Notes under the pieces: generated by a model
Database searches by the model: none
What the model was told of the DNA's origin: nothing
The model's input: only the letters and a program-made list of their open reading frames with translations
Made by a program: the position numbers and the translations under genes
In this document: positions 35,177-44,643 of the stretch, one piece after another
Numbering within the stretch: the first letter of the stretch is position 1
How the letters are laid out: each line of letters starts with the position of its first letter
Assembly (NCBI RefSeq): GCF_021602025.1
Contig: NZ_BQHW01000032.1
Location: forward strand, 1-50,997
DNA length: 50,997 bases
Direction: 5' to 3'
Source: Pseudomonas ceruminis
GTDB lineage: Bacteria; Pseudomonadota; Gammaproteobacteria; Pseudomonadales; Pseudomonadaceae

Positions 35177-35701
35177 ATGACTCTGATTCTTGGTATCGAC
35201 CCCGGCTCGCGAATCACCGGTTACGGTGTGGTTCGCCAGACCGCCCGTGGTTGCGAGTATGTGGCGTCGGGTTGTATCCGTACCGGCAGTGGCGAGTTGC
35301 ATGAGCGCCTGCAGATTGTTTTTCGCGGTGTCAGTGAAGTCATTGCCCAGCATGGCCCCGTCACCATGGGCATCGAACGCGTGTTCATGGCGCGAAATGC
35401 CGATTCTGCGCTAAAGCTCGGCCAGGCCCGCGGCGCGGCGATCGTCGCTGCCGCCGAGGCTGGTCTGGAAATCGCCGAATACAGTGCCAGCCAGGTCAAG
35501 CAAGCGGTGGCTGGTACGGGTGGGGCCAACAAGGAGCAGGTGATGCTGATGGTCATGCACCTGCTCAAATTGACCCAGAAGCCGCAGATCGACGCCTCCG
35601 ATGCCCTGGCCATCGCCCTGTGCCATGCCCATACCCGCTCCAGCCTGGTGCCCCATGGCCTGTCTACGGCACGGCGGCGCGGCGGGCGCTTGCGTCTGTA
35701 G
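35177..35701 (+). CDS. ruvC: Holliday junction resolvase RuvC
   Basis: The 174-residue dimeric endonuclease cleaves Holliday junctions. Acidic active-site residues are visible in [13 protein letters not shown] (D at residue 8), GIERVFM (E near 67) and [13 protein letters not shown] (two Asp near 140). The basic C terminus ([11 protein letters not shown]) is usual. It lies 109 bases before ruvA with no SOS-like box recognised between or upstream, so DNA-damage control is not evident. Confidence 0.96.
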   Translation: MTLILGIDPGSRITGYGVVRQTARGCEYVASGCIRTGSGELHERLQIVFRGVSEVIAQHGPVTMGIERVFMARNADSALKLGQARGAAIVAAAEAGLEIAEYSASQVKQAVAGTGGANKEQVMLMVMHLLKLTQKPQIDASDALAIALCHAHTRSSLVPHGLSTARRRGGRLRL

Positions 35702-35810
35702 GCGCTTCATGCGCTGATACACATTTTGTCCGGGTGAATCGTTCACCCGTTGCATTTGCTGATAGGGTTGAGCGGTCTTTGATCGGCTCCCCGAGAGGAA
35801 GGAACGGAAC

Positions 35811-36428
35811 GTGATTGGACGTTTGCGCGGCACCCTGGCGGAAAAACAGCCGCCGCACCTGGTTATTGACGTCAACGGCGTAGGCTATGAGCTTGAAGTC
35901 CCCATGACGACCCTGTATCGCCTGCCCAAGGTCGGCGAAACGGTTACCGTGCATACCCACCTTGTGGTGCGCGAAGACGCCCACCTGCTTTACGGTTTCC
36001 ATGAAAAGCGCGAGCGCGAGCTGTTCCGCGAGCTCATTCGTCTCAATGGCGTCGGGCCCAAGCTGGCGCTGGCCTTGATGTCGGGCCTGGAGGCTGACGA
36101 GCTGGTGCGCTGCGTGCAGGCCCAGGACACCTCGGCCCTGGTGCGCGTGCCGGGTGTTGGCAAGAAGACCGCCGAACGCTTGCTGGTCGAGCTCAAGGAC
36201 CGCTTCAAGGCCTGGGAAACCTCGCCTGCGATGTTCACCTTGGTCTCCGACGGACCTGTACCGGTCAGCAGTACCTCCACGGCCGAAGCCGATGCCGTCA
36301 GCGCCCTGGTATCCCTGGGCTACAAGCCGCAGGAGGCGAGCAAGGCGGTGTCCGCTATCAAGGACAAGGCCGGCTTGAGCAGTGAAGAGCTGATCCGCCG
36401 CAGCCTCAAAGGGATGATTACCAAGTGA
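35811..36428 (+). CDS. ruvA: Holliday junction DNA helicase subunit RuvA
   Basis: The 205-residue junction-binding protein has the N-terminal OB domain ([27 protein letters not shown]), two helix-hairpin-helix motifs ([16 protein letters not shown] and [16 protein letters not shown]), and the C-terminal domain that contacts RuvB ([13 protein letters not shown]). A GTG start is used, and the stop overlaps the ruvB start by 4 bases, so the pair is translationally coupled. Confidence 0.96.
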   Translation: MIGRLRGTLAEKQPPHLVIDVNGVGYELEVPMTTLYRLPKVGETVTVHTHLVVREDAHLLYGFHEKRERELFRELIRLNGVGPKLALALMSGLEADELVRCVQAQDTSALVRVPGVGKKTAERLLVELKDRFKAWETSPAMFTLVSDGPVPVSSTSTAEADAVSALVSLGYKPQEASKAVSAIKDKAGLSSEELIRRSLKGMITK

Positions 36429-37471
36429 TCGAAGCCGACCGCCTGATCGCCGCCAGTGGCCGCGACCGTGAAGAAGTCCAGGACCGTGCGATCCGCCCGC
36501 TGCGCCTGGACGAATACATCGGCCAGCCGGTGGTGCGCGAGCAGATGGCGCTGTTCATTCAGGCCGCCCGCGGTCGCAACGAGTCGCTCGACCACACACT
36601 GATCTTTGGCCCACCTGGCTTGGGCAAGACCACCCTGGCCAACATCATCGCCCAGGAAATGGGCGTGTCGGTCAAGAGCACCTCGGGGCCTATCCTCGAG
36701 CGGCCGGGCGATCTGGCCGCCATGCTGACCAACCTTGAACCGCATGACGTGTTGTTCATCGACGAAATCCACCGGCTTTCCCCGGTCGTCGAAGAGGTGC
36801 TGTACCCAGCCATGGAGGACTTTCAGCTCGATATCATGATCGGCGAGGGGCCTGCAGCCCGTTCCATCAAGCTCGATCTGCCTCCTTTCACCCTGGTGGG
36901 GGCGACCACCCGCGCAGGCATGCTGACCAATCCGCTGCGTGACCGTTTCGGTATTGTCCAGCGCCTGGAGTTCTACAGCGACAAGGACCTGGCGACCATC
37001 GTCAGCCGTTCCGCTCATATTCTGGGGCTGGTCATCGAGGACCAGGGTGCCTACGAGATCGCCCGCCGTGCCCGTGGCACCCCGCGTATCGCCAATCGCC
37101 TGTTGCGGCGGGTACGTGACTACGCCGAGGTGCGTGGCAAGGGGCAGATCACCAAGGCTGTCGCCGACATGGCGCTCAACTTGCTGGACGTCGATGAGCG
37201 CGGTTTCGACCACTCTGACCGCCGCCTGCTGCTGACCATGATCGAGAAATTCGATGGCGGCCCGGTGGGGGTGGACAACCTGGCGGCGGCCATCAGCGAG
37301 GAACGTCACACCATCGAGGACGTGCTGGAACCCTACCTGATCCAGCAGGGCTACATCATGCGTACGCCACGTGGCCGAGTGGTAACCCGCCACGCCTACC
37401 TGCACTTTGGCCTGAATGTGCCAGGGCGCCTGGGCGAGGGGGCAGATTTTTCCGAGGCAGGCGATGAATGA
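36425..37471 (+). CDS. ruvB: Holliday junction DNA helicase ATPase RuvB
   Basis: The 348-residue AAA+ motor drives branch migration. It has Walker [10 protein letters not shown] (about residue 62), Walker [10 protein letters not shown] (about 112), sensor 1 [11 protein letters not shown], arginine finger area [16 protein letters not shown], and the winged-helix C terminus ([19 protein letters not shown]). It starts with GTG inside the ruvA stop codon region. The reading ends near a possible 27-codon frame at 37464. Confidence 0.97.
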   Translation: MIEADRLIAASGRDREEVQDRAIRPLRLDEYIGQPVVREQMALFIQAARGRNESLDHTLIFGPPGLGKTTLANIIAQEMGVSVKSTSGPILERPGDLAAMLTNLEPHDVLFIDEIHRLSPVVEEVLYPAMEDFQLDIMIGEGPAARSIKLDLPPFTLVGATTRAGMLTNPLRDRFGIVQRLEFYSDKDLATIVSRSAHILGLVIEDQGAYEIARRARGTPRIANRLLRRVRDYAEVRGKGQITKAVADMALNLLDVDERGFDHSDRRLLLTMIEKFDGGPVGVDNLAAAISEERHTIEDVLEPYLIQQGYIMRTPRGRVVTRHAYLHFGLNVPGRLGEGADFSEAGDE

Positions 37472-37596
37472 CAGATCGAAACCCGCTTTTCGTGGTCCTA
37501 CCGCTGGCATGCCCCTGGTGCGCTGGCAATACGACATTAATGATTGAAAAACAGTTGCCGCCCCGGATTGGCAAGCTGAGGAGTAAGCACTAGAGT

Positions 37597-38049
37597 ATGC
37601 GCGCGCAAAATGGCCTGGAACCGTTCGCACACCGTTGTCGCGTCTATTACGAAGATACCGATGCCGGTGGCGTGGTGTATTACGTCAATTACCTGAAATT
37701 CATGGAGCGTGCGCGTACCGAGCGCCTGCGGCACCTGGGGTTTTCCCAGCAGCAGTTGGCGGGGGAGAACCTGTTGTTCGTGGTCCACTCCAGCGAAGCG
37801 CGTTATCACGCGCCGGCGCGGCTGGACGATGAACTGCGGGTGACCGCGCAAGTACTTGAACTCAATCGCGCCAGCCTGCGTTTCGTACAGCAGGTCTGGC
37901 GGGAAAAGGATGAAACGCTGCTCTGCGAAGGGCAGTTCCTGGTGGCCGCCGTGCGCGCCGACACTTTCAAACCCCGAGCCATACCCCCGGAGCTGCGCGA
38001 CGCCTTTGTGGCGGACGGCTCGGGTACTCAATCGAATGCAGGAGAATAA
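37597..38049 (+). CDS. ybgC: YbgC-family acyl-CoA thioesterase of the tol-pal cluster
   Basis: The 150-residue hot-dog-fold protein has the YbgC active-site pattern [28 protein letters not shown], with the catalytic Asp in DTDAGG. The family hydrolyses short-chain or acyl-carrier-protein thioesters and is linked to phospholipid metabolism and the cell envelope. It leads directly into tolQ (2 bases), the standard Gram-negative tol-pal order. AGGAG lies upstream but at long spacing, so the start is slightly uncertain. Confidence 0.94.
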   Translation: MRAQNGLEPFAHRCRVYYEDTDAGGVVYYVNYLKFMERARTERLRHLGFSQQQLAGENLLFVVHSSEARYHAPARLDDELRVTAQVLELNRASLRFVQQVWREKDETLLCEGQFLVAAVRADTFKPRAIPPELRDAFVADGSGTQSNAGE

Positions 38050-38051
38050 GC

Positions 38052-38747
38052 GTGGAAGCTAACGTCGTCGACCATACCTCCATGTGGAGTCTGGTCAGTA
38101 ATGCCAGCGTGGTGGTACAGCTGGTAATGCTGACCCTGGTGGCCGCCTCGGTCACTTCATGGATCATGATCTTCCAGCGCAGCACCATGCTGCGCGCCGG
38201 TCGTCGTGCGCTGGATGCCTTCGAGGAGCGTTTCTGGTCGGGTATCGACCTGTCCAAACTGTATCGCCAGGCTGGCAGCAACCCTGATCCGGATTCCGGC
38301 GTGGAGCAGGTCTTCCGTGCCGGCTTCAAGGAATTCTCGCGTCTGCGCCAGCAGCCGGGGGTGGACCCGGATGCGGTCATGGAAGGCGTAGGCCGTGCCA
38401 TGCGCGTAGCCATCTCGCGCGAAGAAGAAAAGCTCGAGCAGAGTCTGCCGTTCCTTGCCACCGTCGGTTCGACCAGCCCGTACATCGGCCTGTTCGGTAC
38501 CGTCTGGGGCATCATGAACTCCTTCCGCGGCCTGGCCAGCGCTCAGCAGGCCACCTTGGCCACTGTGGCGCCGGGCATCGCCGAGGCACTGGTCGCCACT
38601 GCAATCGGCCTGTTCGCGGCAATCCCTGCGGTGATCGCCTACAACCGTTTCGCTGCGCGCAGCGAAGTGCTGATCGGTCGTTATTACACCTTCGCCGACG
38701 AGTTCCAGGCGATCCTGCACCGCAAAGTGCACACCAGCGAAGAGTAA
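38052..38747 (+). CDS. tolQ: Tol-Pal energy transducer TolQ
   Basis: The 231-residue inner-membrane protein has a first hydrophobic segment (about 16-40), a large cytoplasmic loop, and two later segments (about 136-160 and 170-195), including VGSTSPYIGLFGTVWGIMNSF and ATAIGLFAAIPAVIAYN, conserved with ExbB/MotA. With TolR it forms the proton channel that powers TolA for outer-membrane constriction at division. A GTG start 2 bases after ybgC is used. Confidence 0.96.
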   Translation: MEANVVDHTSMWSLVSNASVVVQLVMLTLVAASVTSWIMIFQRSTMLRAGRRALDAFEERFWSGIDLSKLYRQAGSNPDPDSGVEQVFRAGFKEFSRLRQQPGVDPDAVMEGVGRAMRVAISREEEKLEQSLPFLATVGSTSPYIGLFGTVWGIMNSFRGLASAQQATLATVAPGIAEALVATAIGLFAAIPAVIAYNRFAARSEVLIGRYYTFADEFQAILHRKVHTSEE

Positions 38748-38761
38748 TCAGGTAGAAGCCC

Positions 38762-39214
38762 ATGGCCCGAGTTCGCCACAAACGCAAGCCGGTCGCCGAG
38801 ATGAACGTGGTGCCCTACATCGACGTGATGCTGGTGCTGCTGGTCATCTTCATGGTGACGGCCCCCATGCTCAACCAGGGCGTGAAGGTCGACCTGCCCA
38901 AGGTTTCCAGCGAGGCCTTGCCGCAGGACAACAACGTCCAGATCCTCACCATCTCCATCAAGGCCGACAAGACCTACTACTGGAACCTCGGCAGCGAAGT
39001 CGATACCGACAAGCAAATGGACAAGGCCATGACCTTGCCCGAGATGACCAACGCGGTGACCAAGATCATTGCCGCCGGTCGGGACCAGGGCAAGCAGACC
39101 CAGGTCTTCATTCGTGGCGACAAGGCCGTCGACTACGGCGCGGTCATGGGTGCCATGGGCGGGTTGCAGAAGGCCGGTGTCGGTAACGTTGGCCTGATTA
39201 CCGAGGCGCCCTGA
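38762..39214 (+). CDS. tolR: Tol-Pal protein TolR
   Basis: The 150-residue protein has a short cytoplasmic N terminus, one membrane helix (VVPYIDVMLVLLVIFMVTAP) with the proton-carrying Asp near residue 21, and a periplasmic domain. It works with TolQ as in ExbD/ExbB. It follows tolQ by 14 bases and overlaps the first base of tolA's ATG. Confidence 0.96.
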   Translation: MARVRHKRKPVAEMNVVPYIDVMLVLLVIFMVTAPMLNQGVKVDLPKVSSEALPQDNNVQILTISIKADKTYYWNLGSEVDTDKQMDKAMTLPEMTNAVTKIIAAGRDQGKQTQVFIRGDKAVDYGAVMGAMGGLQKAGVGNVGLITEAP

Positions 39215-40290
39215 TGCAACAGCGAGAGCCATCCGCCTCGGAAAGCTACTTCTGGCCCAGTGTCTGGGCCATCGGCCTGCATGTGCTGGTGTTCGCGCTG
39301 CTGTTCGTCAGTTTTGCCATGACGCCAGAGCTGCCGCCTTCCAAGCCGATCGTTCAGGCTACGCTGTATCAGCTCAAGTCCAAGAGCCAGGCGACTACCC
39401 AGACCAATCAGAAGATTGCCGGGGAAGCGAAGAAAACCGCCTCGCGCCAGACTGAAGTCGAGCAGCTGGAACAGAAGAAGGTCGAGCAGGAAGCCATCAA
39501 GGCCGCGGAACAAAAGAAAGCCGACGCCGCTCAAAAGGCCGAGGAAGCTCGCGAAGCCGCCGAGGCCAAGAAAGCCGAGGACGCCGCGAAGGCCGCCGAA
39601 GCCAAGAAAGCCGCTGAGGCCAAGAAGGCCGATGAGGCGAAGAAGGCCGCCGAGAAGCAGCAGGCCGACATCGCCAAGAAGAAGGCTGAGGAAGAGGCCA
39701 AGAAGCAGGCCGAGGAAGAAGCCAAGAAACAAGCCGCCGAGGACGCCAAGAAAAAGGCAGCCGAAGAGGCGAAGAAGAAAGCAGCCGAGGACGCCAAGAA
39801 GAAAGCGGCAGCCGAGGATGCGAAGAAGAAGGCAGCTGAAGAGGCCAAGAAAAAGGCTGCGGCAGACGCCCAGAAGAAGAAGGCACAGGAAGCGGCCCGC
39901 AAGTCGGCGGAAGACAAGAAAGCTCAGGCCCTGGCCGAGCTGCTGTCCGACACCACCGAGCGGCAGCAGGCCCTGGCCGACGAGCAGGGTGACCAGGTGG
40001 CCGGCGATTTCGACGACCTGATCCGTATGCGCGCGGCCGAAGGCTGGGCACGACCGCCTTCCGCGCGCAAGGGCATGACGGTAGTCCTGCAGATCAACAT
40101 GCTGCCGGATGGCACCATTACCAACGTCAGTGTGTCGCGCTCCAGTGGCGACGGCCCGTTCGACAGTTCGGCGGTGGCAGCGGTGAAGAACATTGGTCGA
40201 TTGACCGAAATGCAGGGCTTGAAGCCGAACGAGTTCAATCCGTACCGTTCGTTCAAGATGACATTTACACCTGAGGATCTAGCGTTGTGA
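39214..40290 (+). CDS. tolA: Tol-Pal periplasmic bridge protein TolA
   Basis: The 358-residue protein has one N-terminal membrane helix (about 15-35, [20 protein letters not shown]), a long Ala/Lys/Glu-rich helical rod (about 65-245, made of EAKKKAAEE-like repeats), and a C-terminal domain (about 265-358) that binds TolB and Pal and is entered by some colicins and phages. The rod-coding DNA is repetitive (GCC/AAG/AAA/GAA codons), a natural place for length variation between strains. Starts one base within the tolR stop and overlaps tolB by 4 bases. Confidence 0.95.
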   Translation: MQQREPSASESYFWPSVWAIGLHVLVFALLFVSFAMTPELPPSKPIVQATLYQLKSKSQATTQTNQKIAGEAKKTASRQTEVEQLEQKKVEQEAIKAAEQKKADAAQKAEEAREAAEAKKAEDAAKAAEAKKAAEAKKADEAKKAAEKQQADIAKKKAEEEAKKQAEEEAKKQAAEDAKKKAAEEAKKKAAEDAKKKAAAEDAKKKAAEEAKKKAAADAQKKKAQEAARKSAEDKKAQALAELLSDTTERQQALADEQGDQVAGDFDDLIRMRAAEGWARPPSARKGMTVVLQINMLPDGTITNVSVSRSSGDGPFDSSAVAAVKNIGRLTEMQGLKPNEFNPYRSFKMTFTPEDLAL

Positions 40291-41588
40291 TTAAACTCCT
40301 TCGAGGACTGCTGGTCATGCTGTGCTGCGTGGCAGGCATGGCCATGGCAGAGGAAAAGAACATCCTGGTCACCAGCGGCAGCGATCGGGCCACACCCATC
40401 GCGGTAGTGCCGTTCGGTCTGCAGGGTGGCAGTGTGCTGCCGGAAGACATGGCCGACATCATCGGCAACGACCTGCGCAACTCCGGCTATTACTCGCCCA
40501 TCCCACGGCAGAACATGATCAGCCAGCCAACCCAGGCCAGCGAAGTGATCTTCCGTGACTGGAAAGCCCTGGGCGCCCAGTACGTGATGGTAGGCAGCAT
40601 CGTGCCTTCCGGCGGCCGCCTGCAGGTGCAGTACGCGCTGTTCAACGTCGCCACCGAGCAGCAAGTGCTGACCGGCAGCGTTGCCGGCAGCGTCGATCAA
40701 CTGCGCGACATGTCGCACTACATCGCCGACCAATCGTTCGAGAAACTCACCGGCATCAAGGGGGCGTTTTCCACGCGCATGCTGTACGTGACCGCCGAGC
40801 GCTTCTCGACCAACAATACCCGTTACACCCTGCAGCGCTCGGACTACGACGGTGCGCGTGCAGTGACCCTGCTGCAATCGCGTGAGCCGATCCTGTCGCC
40901 ACGCTTCGCGCCGGATGGCAAGCGTATCGCCTATGTATCGTTCGAGCAGAAGCGTCCACGCATCTTCATCCAGCACATCGACACCGGTCGCCGCGAGCAG
41001 GTCACCAACTTCGAGGGCCTGAACGGCGCACCAGCCTGGTCGCCGGACGGTTCGCGCCTGGCGTTCGTGTTGTCCAAAGACGGTAACCCGGACATTTACG
41101 TGATGAACGTGGCCTCGCGCCAGATCAGCCGCGTCACTGCCGGCCCCGGCATCAACACCGAGCCGTTCTGGGGCAAGGATGGCAACACCCTGTACTTCAC
41201 CTCCGACCGTGGCGGCAAGCCGCAGATCTACAAACAGTCGGTCAGTGGTGGCAGTGCCGAGCGTGTAACGTTCGTGGGTAACTACAACGCCAACCCTAAA
41301 CTGTCGGCTGACGAAAAGACCTTGGTGATGATTCATCGCCAGCAGGGCTTCACCAACTTCAAGGTGGCCGCTCAGGACTTGCAACGCGGAAGTGTAAAGA
41401 TTCTCACGGAAACAAGTCTTGATGAGTCTCCCACTGTTGCGCCAAACGGCACCATGCTAATCTACGCCACCCGCCAGCAGGGCCGGGGAGTCTTGATGCT
41501 CGTGTCGCTTAATGGCCGCGTGAGGCTCCCACTTCCTACCGCTCAAGGCGAAGTCAGAGAACCGTCCTGGTCCCCTTACCTGAACTGA
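40287..41588 (+). CDS. tolB: Tol-Pal periplasmic protein TolB
   Basis: The 433-residue protein has a Sec signal peptide ([18 protein letters not shown]) then an N-terminal domain and a six-bladed beta-propeller with repeated [20 protein letters not shown] motifs ([53 protein letters not shown]). It binds Pal and TolA. A GTG start overlaps the tolA stop, coupling translation. Confidence 0.96.
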   Translation: MIKLLRGLLVMLCCVAGMAMAEEKNILVTSGSDRATPIAVVPFGLQGGSVLPEDMADIIGNDLRNSGYYSPIPRQNMISQPTQASEVIFRDWKALGAQYVMVGSIVPSGGRLQVQYALFNVATEQQVLTGSVAGSVDQLRDMSHYIADQSFEKLTGIKGAFSTRMLYVTAERFSTNNTRYTLQRSDYDGARAVTLLQSREPILSPRFAPDGKRIAYVSFEQKRPRIFIQHIDTGRREQVTNFEGLNGAPAWSPDGSRLAFVLSKDGNPDIYVMNVASRQISRVTAGPGINTEPFWGKDGNTLYFTSDRGGKPQIYKQSVSGGSAERVTFVGNYNANPKLSADEKTLVMIHRQQGFTNFKVAAQDLQRGSVKILTETSLDESPTVAPNGTMLIYATRQQGRGVLMLVSLNGRVRLPLPTAQGEVREPSWSPYLN

Positions 41589-41641
41589 TTGCGGCGTAAT
41601 ACTTTTGCTTAACACACTGGGGTTTCATTAGGAGTTTCACG

Positions 41642-42139
41642 ATGGAAATGCTGAAGTTTGGTAAATTTGCGGCGCTGGCTCTGGCCATGGCCGTAGCTGT
41701 AGGTTGCTCCTCCAAGGGCGGTGACAACGCTGGTGAAGGCGCTGTTGATCCTAACGCTGGCTACGGTGCCAACACGGGTGCTGTCGACGGCTCCCTGAGC
41801 GAAGAAGCCGCCCTGCGCGCAATCACCACCTTCTACTTCGAATACGACAGCTCGGACCTGAAGCCAGAAGCCATGCGCGCTCTGGACGTTCACGCCAAGG
41901 ACCTGAAAGCCAACGGCAACCGCGTTGTTCTGGAAGGTAACACCGACGAGCGCGGCACCCGCGAGTACAACATGGCTCTGGGTGAGCGTCGTGCCAAGGC
42001 TGTTCAACGTTACCTGGTTCTGCAGGGCGTTTCCCCTGCTCAGCTGGAACTGGTCTCCTACGGCGAAGAGCGTCCAGTTGCCACCGGCAACGACGAGCAG
42101 TCCTGGGCTCAGAACCGTCGCGTAGAACTGCGTAAGTAA
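41642..42139 (+). CDS. pal: Peptidoglycan-associated lipoprotein Pal (OprL)
   Basis: The 165-residue outer-membrane lipoprotein has a lipobox ending AVAVGC, a Gly/Asn-rich linker, and the OmpA-like peptidoglycan-binding domain ([54 protein letters not shown]). It anchors the outer membrane to peptidoglycan and is the terminus of the Tol system; called OprL in Pseudomonas. AGGAG lies before the ATG. cpoB follows 6 bases on. Confidence 0.97.
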   Translation: MEMLKFGKFAALALAMAVAVGCSSKGGDNAGEGAVDPNAGYGANTGAVDGSLSEEAALRAITTFYFEYDSSDLKPEAMRALDVHAKDLKANGNRVVLEGNTDERGTREYNMALGERRAKAVQRYLVLQGVSPAQLELVSYGEERPVATGNDEQSWAQNRRVELRK

Positions 42140-42145
42140 GTTCTC

Positions 42146-42961
42146 ATGCGTATGTGCCGTCGTGCTGTAACCGTCCTCGCACTCAGCCTTCCGCTTTCGG
42201 CGTGGGCTGCGGTTCCTGTAGTAGATGACAACGCAGGTGCTTACCCACCTTCGGGTTATGGCACGAGCGGCGCCTATGCCGGGGCAGGGGCTTCGGCCCC
42301 TGCCTCTGCACAGGGTCAGTTGTTCATGCAGTTGCAACAGATGCAGGACCAGATCTCCCGCCAGCAAGGCATCATCGAAGAGTTGCAGAATGATGTCGCC
42401 CGCATGAAGCAGGAAAACCTGGAGCGTTACCAGGATCTGGACCGTCGCATCAACAGTGGTGGCGCGCCCGCCGCGACCCCCGACAATTCCTCCACCGGTG
42501 GTGCACCCAGTGCCCCCGCCGGTGCAGCAGCAGCCGCCGCTGGCGCTGCTGCGCAACAACCCGCCGCCAACAGCGAGCCGGGTGATCCGGCGAAAGAGAA
42601 GCTCTATTACGATGCCGCTTTCGACCTGATCAAGCAGAAGGACTTCGACAAGGCCAGCCAGGCGTTCAACGCCTTCCTGCGCAAGTACCCCAACAGCCAG
42701 TACGCCGGCAACGCCCAGTACTGGCTGGGCGAGGTGAACCTGGCCAAGGGTGACCTGCAAGGCGCCAGCCAGGCCTTCGCACAGGTCAGCCAGAAGTACC
42801 CGAAACACAGCAAGGTGCCAGATTCGCTGTACAAGCTGGCTGACGTCGAGCGCCGCATGGGCCATACCGACAAGGTCAAGGGCATCCTGCAGCAGGTGAT
42901 CACCCAGTATCCCGGCACCTCTGCCGCGCAACTGGCGCAACGCGACCTGCAGAAGCTCTAA
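42146..42961 (+). CDS. cpoB: Cell division coordinator CpoB (YbgF)
   Basis: The 271-residue periplasmic protein has a signal peptide (VTVLALSLPLSAWA), an N-terminal coiled coil (QLFMQLQQMQDQISRQQ, ELQNDVARMKQEN), an Ala/Pro-rich linker, and a C-terminal TPR domain (FDKASQAFNAFLRKYPNSQYAGNAQYWLGE). In E. coli CpoB regulates PBP1B in step with Tol constriction. Translation is probably coupled to pal, and a good terminator ends the operon after it. Confidence 0.94.
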   Translation: MRMCRRAVTVLALSLPLSAWAAVPVVDDNAGAYPPSGYGTSGAYAGAGASAPASAQGQLFMQLQQMQDQISRQQGIIEELQNDVARMKQENLERYQDLDRRINSGGAPAATPDNSSTGGAPSAPAGAAAAAAGAAAQQPAANSEPGDPAKEKLYYDAAFDLIKQKDFDKASQAFNAFLRKYPNSQYAGNAQYWLGEVNLAKGDLQGASQAFAQVSQKYPKHSKVPDSLYKLADVERRMGHTDKVKGILQQVITQYPGTSAAQLAQRDLQKL

Positions 42962-42978
42962 CGTACACCGTTCGAAAG

Positions 42979-43004
42979 AAACCCGCGCCAGTCGCGGGTT
43001 TTTT
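42979..43004 (+). terminator. Rho-independent terminator ending the tol-pal operon
   Basis: A 9-bp stem AAACCCGCG/CGCGGGTTT with loop CCAGT and a T run lies 18 bases past the cpoB stop. Confidence 0.92.
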
Positions 43005-43083
43005 CGTTAGAATCACTGCCCTTTTTTCGTAAACACGCTGCTGCGGATAACGCCATGTCGAGTCCGCGACAGTGCCTGACGGA

Positions 43084-43111
43084 GGCGGACAGCCTGTTTA
43101 GCTGTCACGCC
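43084..43111 (+). promoter_or_regulatory. Stable hairpin in the queE leader, between a Shine-Dalgarno-like GGAGG and the start
   Basis: GGCGGACAGC (43084-43093) pairs with GCTGTCACGCC (43101-43111) across loop CTGTTTA, ten base pairs with one bulged A. GGAGG at 43081-43085 overlaps the 5' edge. Between this hairpin and the queE ATG at 43122 only ten bases remain, with no other good ribosome site. Folding could place GGAGG next to the start or hide it. A regulatory role is inferred, and no known preQ1 riboswitch consensus was recognised. Confidence 0.5.
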
Positions 43112-43121
43112 CGTGGCGATC

Positions 43122-43769
43122 ATGCAAGACACATTACGCATCACCGAAGTCTTTTACTCGTTGCAGGGTGAAACGCGAACGGCTGGGCTGCCCACGGTAT
43201 TCGTGCGCCTCACCGGTTGCCCCTTGCGCTGCCAGTACTGTGACAGTGCCTACGCCTTCAGTGGCGGCACCGTCCGTACCCTCGATTCGATCATGGAGCA
43301 GGTTGCCAGCTTCAAGCCGCGTTATGTCTGCGTCACCGGCGGCGAGCCGTTGGCCCAGCCTAATGCCTTGCCGCTGTTGCAGCGCCTGTGCGACGCCGGC
43401 TATGAGGTGTCGCTGGAAACCGGTGGCGCCCTGGACATTTCAGGCACGGATGTCCGCGTCAGCCGTGTGGTAGACCTCAAGACCCCTGGGTCCGAAGAGT
43501 CCCATCGTAATCTTTACGCAAACATCGAGCACCTGACTCGCAACGACCAGGTCAAGTTCGTCATCTGCTCTCGCGAAGACTATGACTGGGCAGTGTCCAA
43601 GCTGATCCAGTACAACCTGGCCGAGCGTGCTGGTGAGGTGTTGTTCTCGCCAAGCCACCACCAGGTGAGTGCCAGCGAGCTGGCCGACTGGATCGTTGCC
43701 GACAACCTGCCTGTGCGTTTCCAGTTGCAGCTACACAAGCTGCTATGGAACGACGAACCCGGACGATGA
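43122..43769 (+). CDS. queE: 7-carboxy-7-deazaguanine synthase QueE
   Basis: The 215-residue radical SAM enzyme converts carboxytetrahydropterin to 7-carboxy-7-deazaguanine in queuosine synthesis. Cysteines C33, C37 and C40 (GCPLRCQYCD) form the CxxxCxxC cluster motif; YSLQGETRTAGLPTVFVRL is the typical N terminus, and CVTGGEPLAQPNALPLL and SLETGGALDI are conserved. ATG 43122 gives the normal start; a GTG three codons upstream is possible. queC follows 16 bases on. Confidence 0.95.
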   Translation: MQDTLRITEVFYSLQGETRTAGLPTVFVRLTGCPLRCQYCDSAYAFSGGTVRTLDSIMEQVASFKPRYVCVTGGEPLAQPNALPLLQRLCDAGYEVSLETGGALDISGTDVRVSRVVDLKTPGSEESHRNLYANIEHLTRNDQVKFVICSREDYDWAVSKLIQYNLAERAGEVLFSPSHHQVSASELADWIVADNLPVRFQLQLHKLLWNDEPGR

Positions 43770-43785
43770 TTGAGAGTGAAAGCAC

Positions 43786-44460
43786 ATGACTGAAAAACGC
43801 GCGGTAATCCTGCTGTCTGGCGGCCTTGACTCAGCCACCGTGGTAGCCATGGCCAAGGCCGAAGGCTACAGCTGCTACACCATGAGTTTCGACTACGGCC
43901 AGCGCCATCGGGCCGAGTTGAACGCAGCGGCGCGTGTCGCCCGCGACCTCGGGGCGGTTGAGCACAAGGTGATCGGCCTTAACCTCGATGGCATTGGCGG
44001 CTCTGCCCTGACCGACAGCAGCATCGATGTACCGCAAACCCCGGGCGAGGGCATCCCGGTGACCTATGTGCCCGCCCGCAATACCGTGTTCCTGTCCTTG
44101 GCCCTGGGCTGGGCAGAAGTGTTGGAAGCACGTGACATCTTTATTGGTGTCAACGCCGTGGACTATTCCGGCTACCCGGATTGCCGCCCTGAGTTCGTCG
44201 AAGCCTTCGAGCGTATGGCCAACCTGGCGACCAAGGCGGGTGTCGAAGGGCAGGGCTTTCGCATCCAGGCGCCATTGCAGAACATGAGCAAGGCGCAGAT
44301 CGTGCAGGCGGGTATGGCCCGCGGCGTGGATTACAGCCTGACTGTTTCTTGCTACCAGGCCGATGATCAAGGCCGTGCCTGCGGCAAATGCGACAGCTGC
44401 CGCTTGCGCGCGGACGGCTTCAAAGCCGCCGGGGTCGATGACCCAACACGTTATTTTTGA
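43786..44460 (+). CDS. queC: 7-cyano-7-deazaguanine synthase QueC
   Basis: The 224-residue ATP-dependent enzyme converts carboxydeazaguanine to preQ0. It has the PP-loop [15 protein letters not shown] at residue 8, the [11 protein letters not shown] segment, the [17 protein letters not shown] segment and the zinc cysteines near the C terminus ([18 protein letters not shown]). Encoded with queE as an operon. Confidence 0.96.
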   Translation: MTEKRAVILLSGGLDSATVVAMAKAEGYSCYTMSFDYGQRHRAELNAAARVARDLGAVEHKVIGLNLDGIGGSALTDSSIDVPQTPGEGIPVTYVPARNTVFLSLALGWAEVLEARDIFIGVNAVDYSGYPDCRPEFVEAFERMANLATKAGVEGQGFRIQAPLQNMSKAQIVQAGMARGVDYSLTVSCYQADDQGRACGKCDSCRLRADGFKAAGVDDPTRYF

Positions 44461-44480
44461 AAAAAAGTGTTGATGGGGTG

Positions 44481-44508
44481 TTGATTTCTCGTTAGAAATC
44501 AGTATTAT
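44481..44508 (+). promoter_or_regulatory. tRNA-Lys promoter
   Basis: TTGATT at 44481-44486, a 16-base spacer and TATTAT at 44503-44508 precede the tRNA by 14 bases, with a GC-rich discriminator (GCGCC). A palindrome GATTTCT-CGTT-AGAAATC (44483-44500) fills the region between the two hexamers; whether a protein binds it is unknown. Confidence 0.75.
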
Positions 44509-44522
44509 ACGCGCCATCCAAC

Positions 44523-44598
44523 GGGTCGTTAGCTCAGTTGGTAGAGCAGTTGGCTTTTAACCAATTGGTCGTAGGTTCGAATCCTACACGACCCACCA
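44523..44598 (+). tRNA. tRNA-Lys (TTT)
   Basis: The 76-base gene has GGGTCGT/ACGACCC acceptor pairing, anticodon TTT in TTGGCTTTTAACCAA, GGTTCGAATCC T-arm and encoded CCA. The corresponding P. aeruginosa tRNA-Lys beside queC is an integration site for PAPI-2-like islands. Here accessory genes follow immediately on its 3' side. Confidence 0.97.
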
Positions 44599-44611
44599 TA
44601 CGCAGTAAGGC

Positions 44612-44643
44612 AAAGCCCGCAACCGGCAACGGTTGCGGGCTTT
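44612..44643 (+). terminator. Terminator after tRNA-Lys
   Basis: A 14-bp perfect stem AAAGCCCGCAACCG/CGGTTGCGGGCTTT with loop GCAA starts 13 bases after the tRNA; a short T stretch (TTTGT) follows. Confidence 0.88.

Noticed and set aside
39480-39900. Repeat array in tolA resembling a CRISPR or tandem repeat
   Set aside because: Repeats are codon-level Ala/Lys/Glu patterns within a coding frame; there are no constant direct repeats with unique spacers.
39924-41384. Long minus-strand frame opposite tolA/tolB
   Set aside because: Shadow of the tol operon; composition is His/Val/Gly-rich as is usual for antisense frames in GC-rich DNA.
43005-43121. preQ1 riboswitch before queE
   Set aside because: No match to the preQ1-I loop and tail consensus as remembered; only the simple bulged hairpin is supported.
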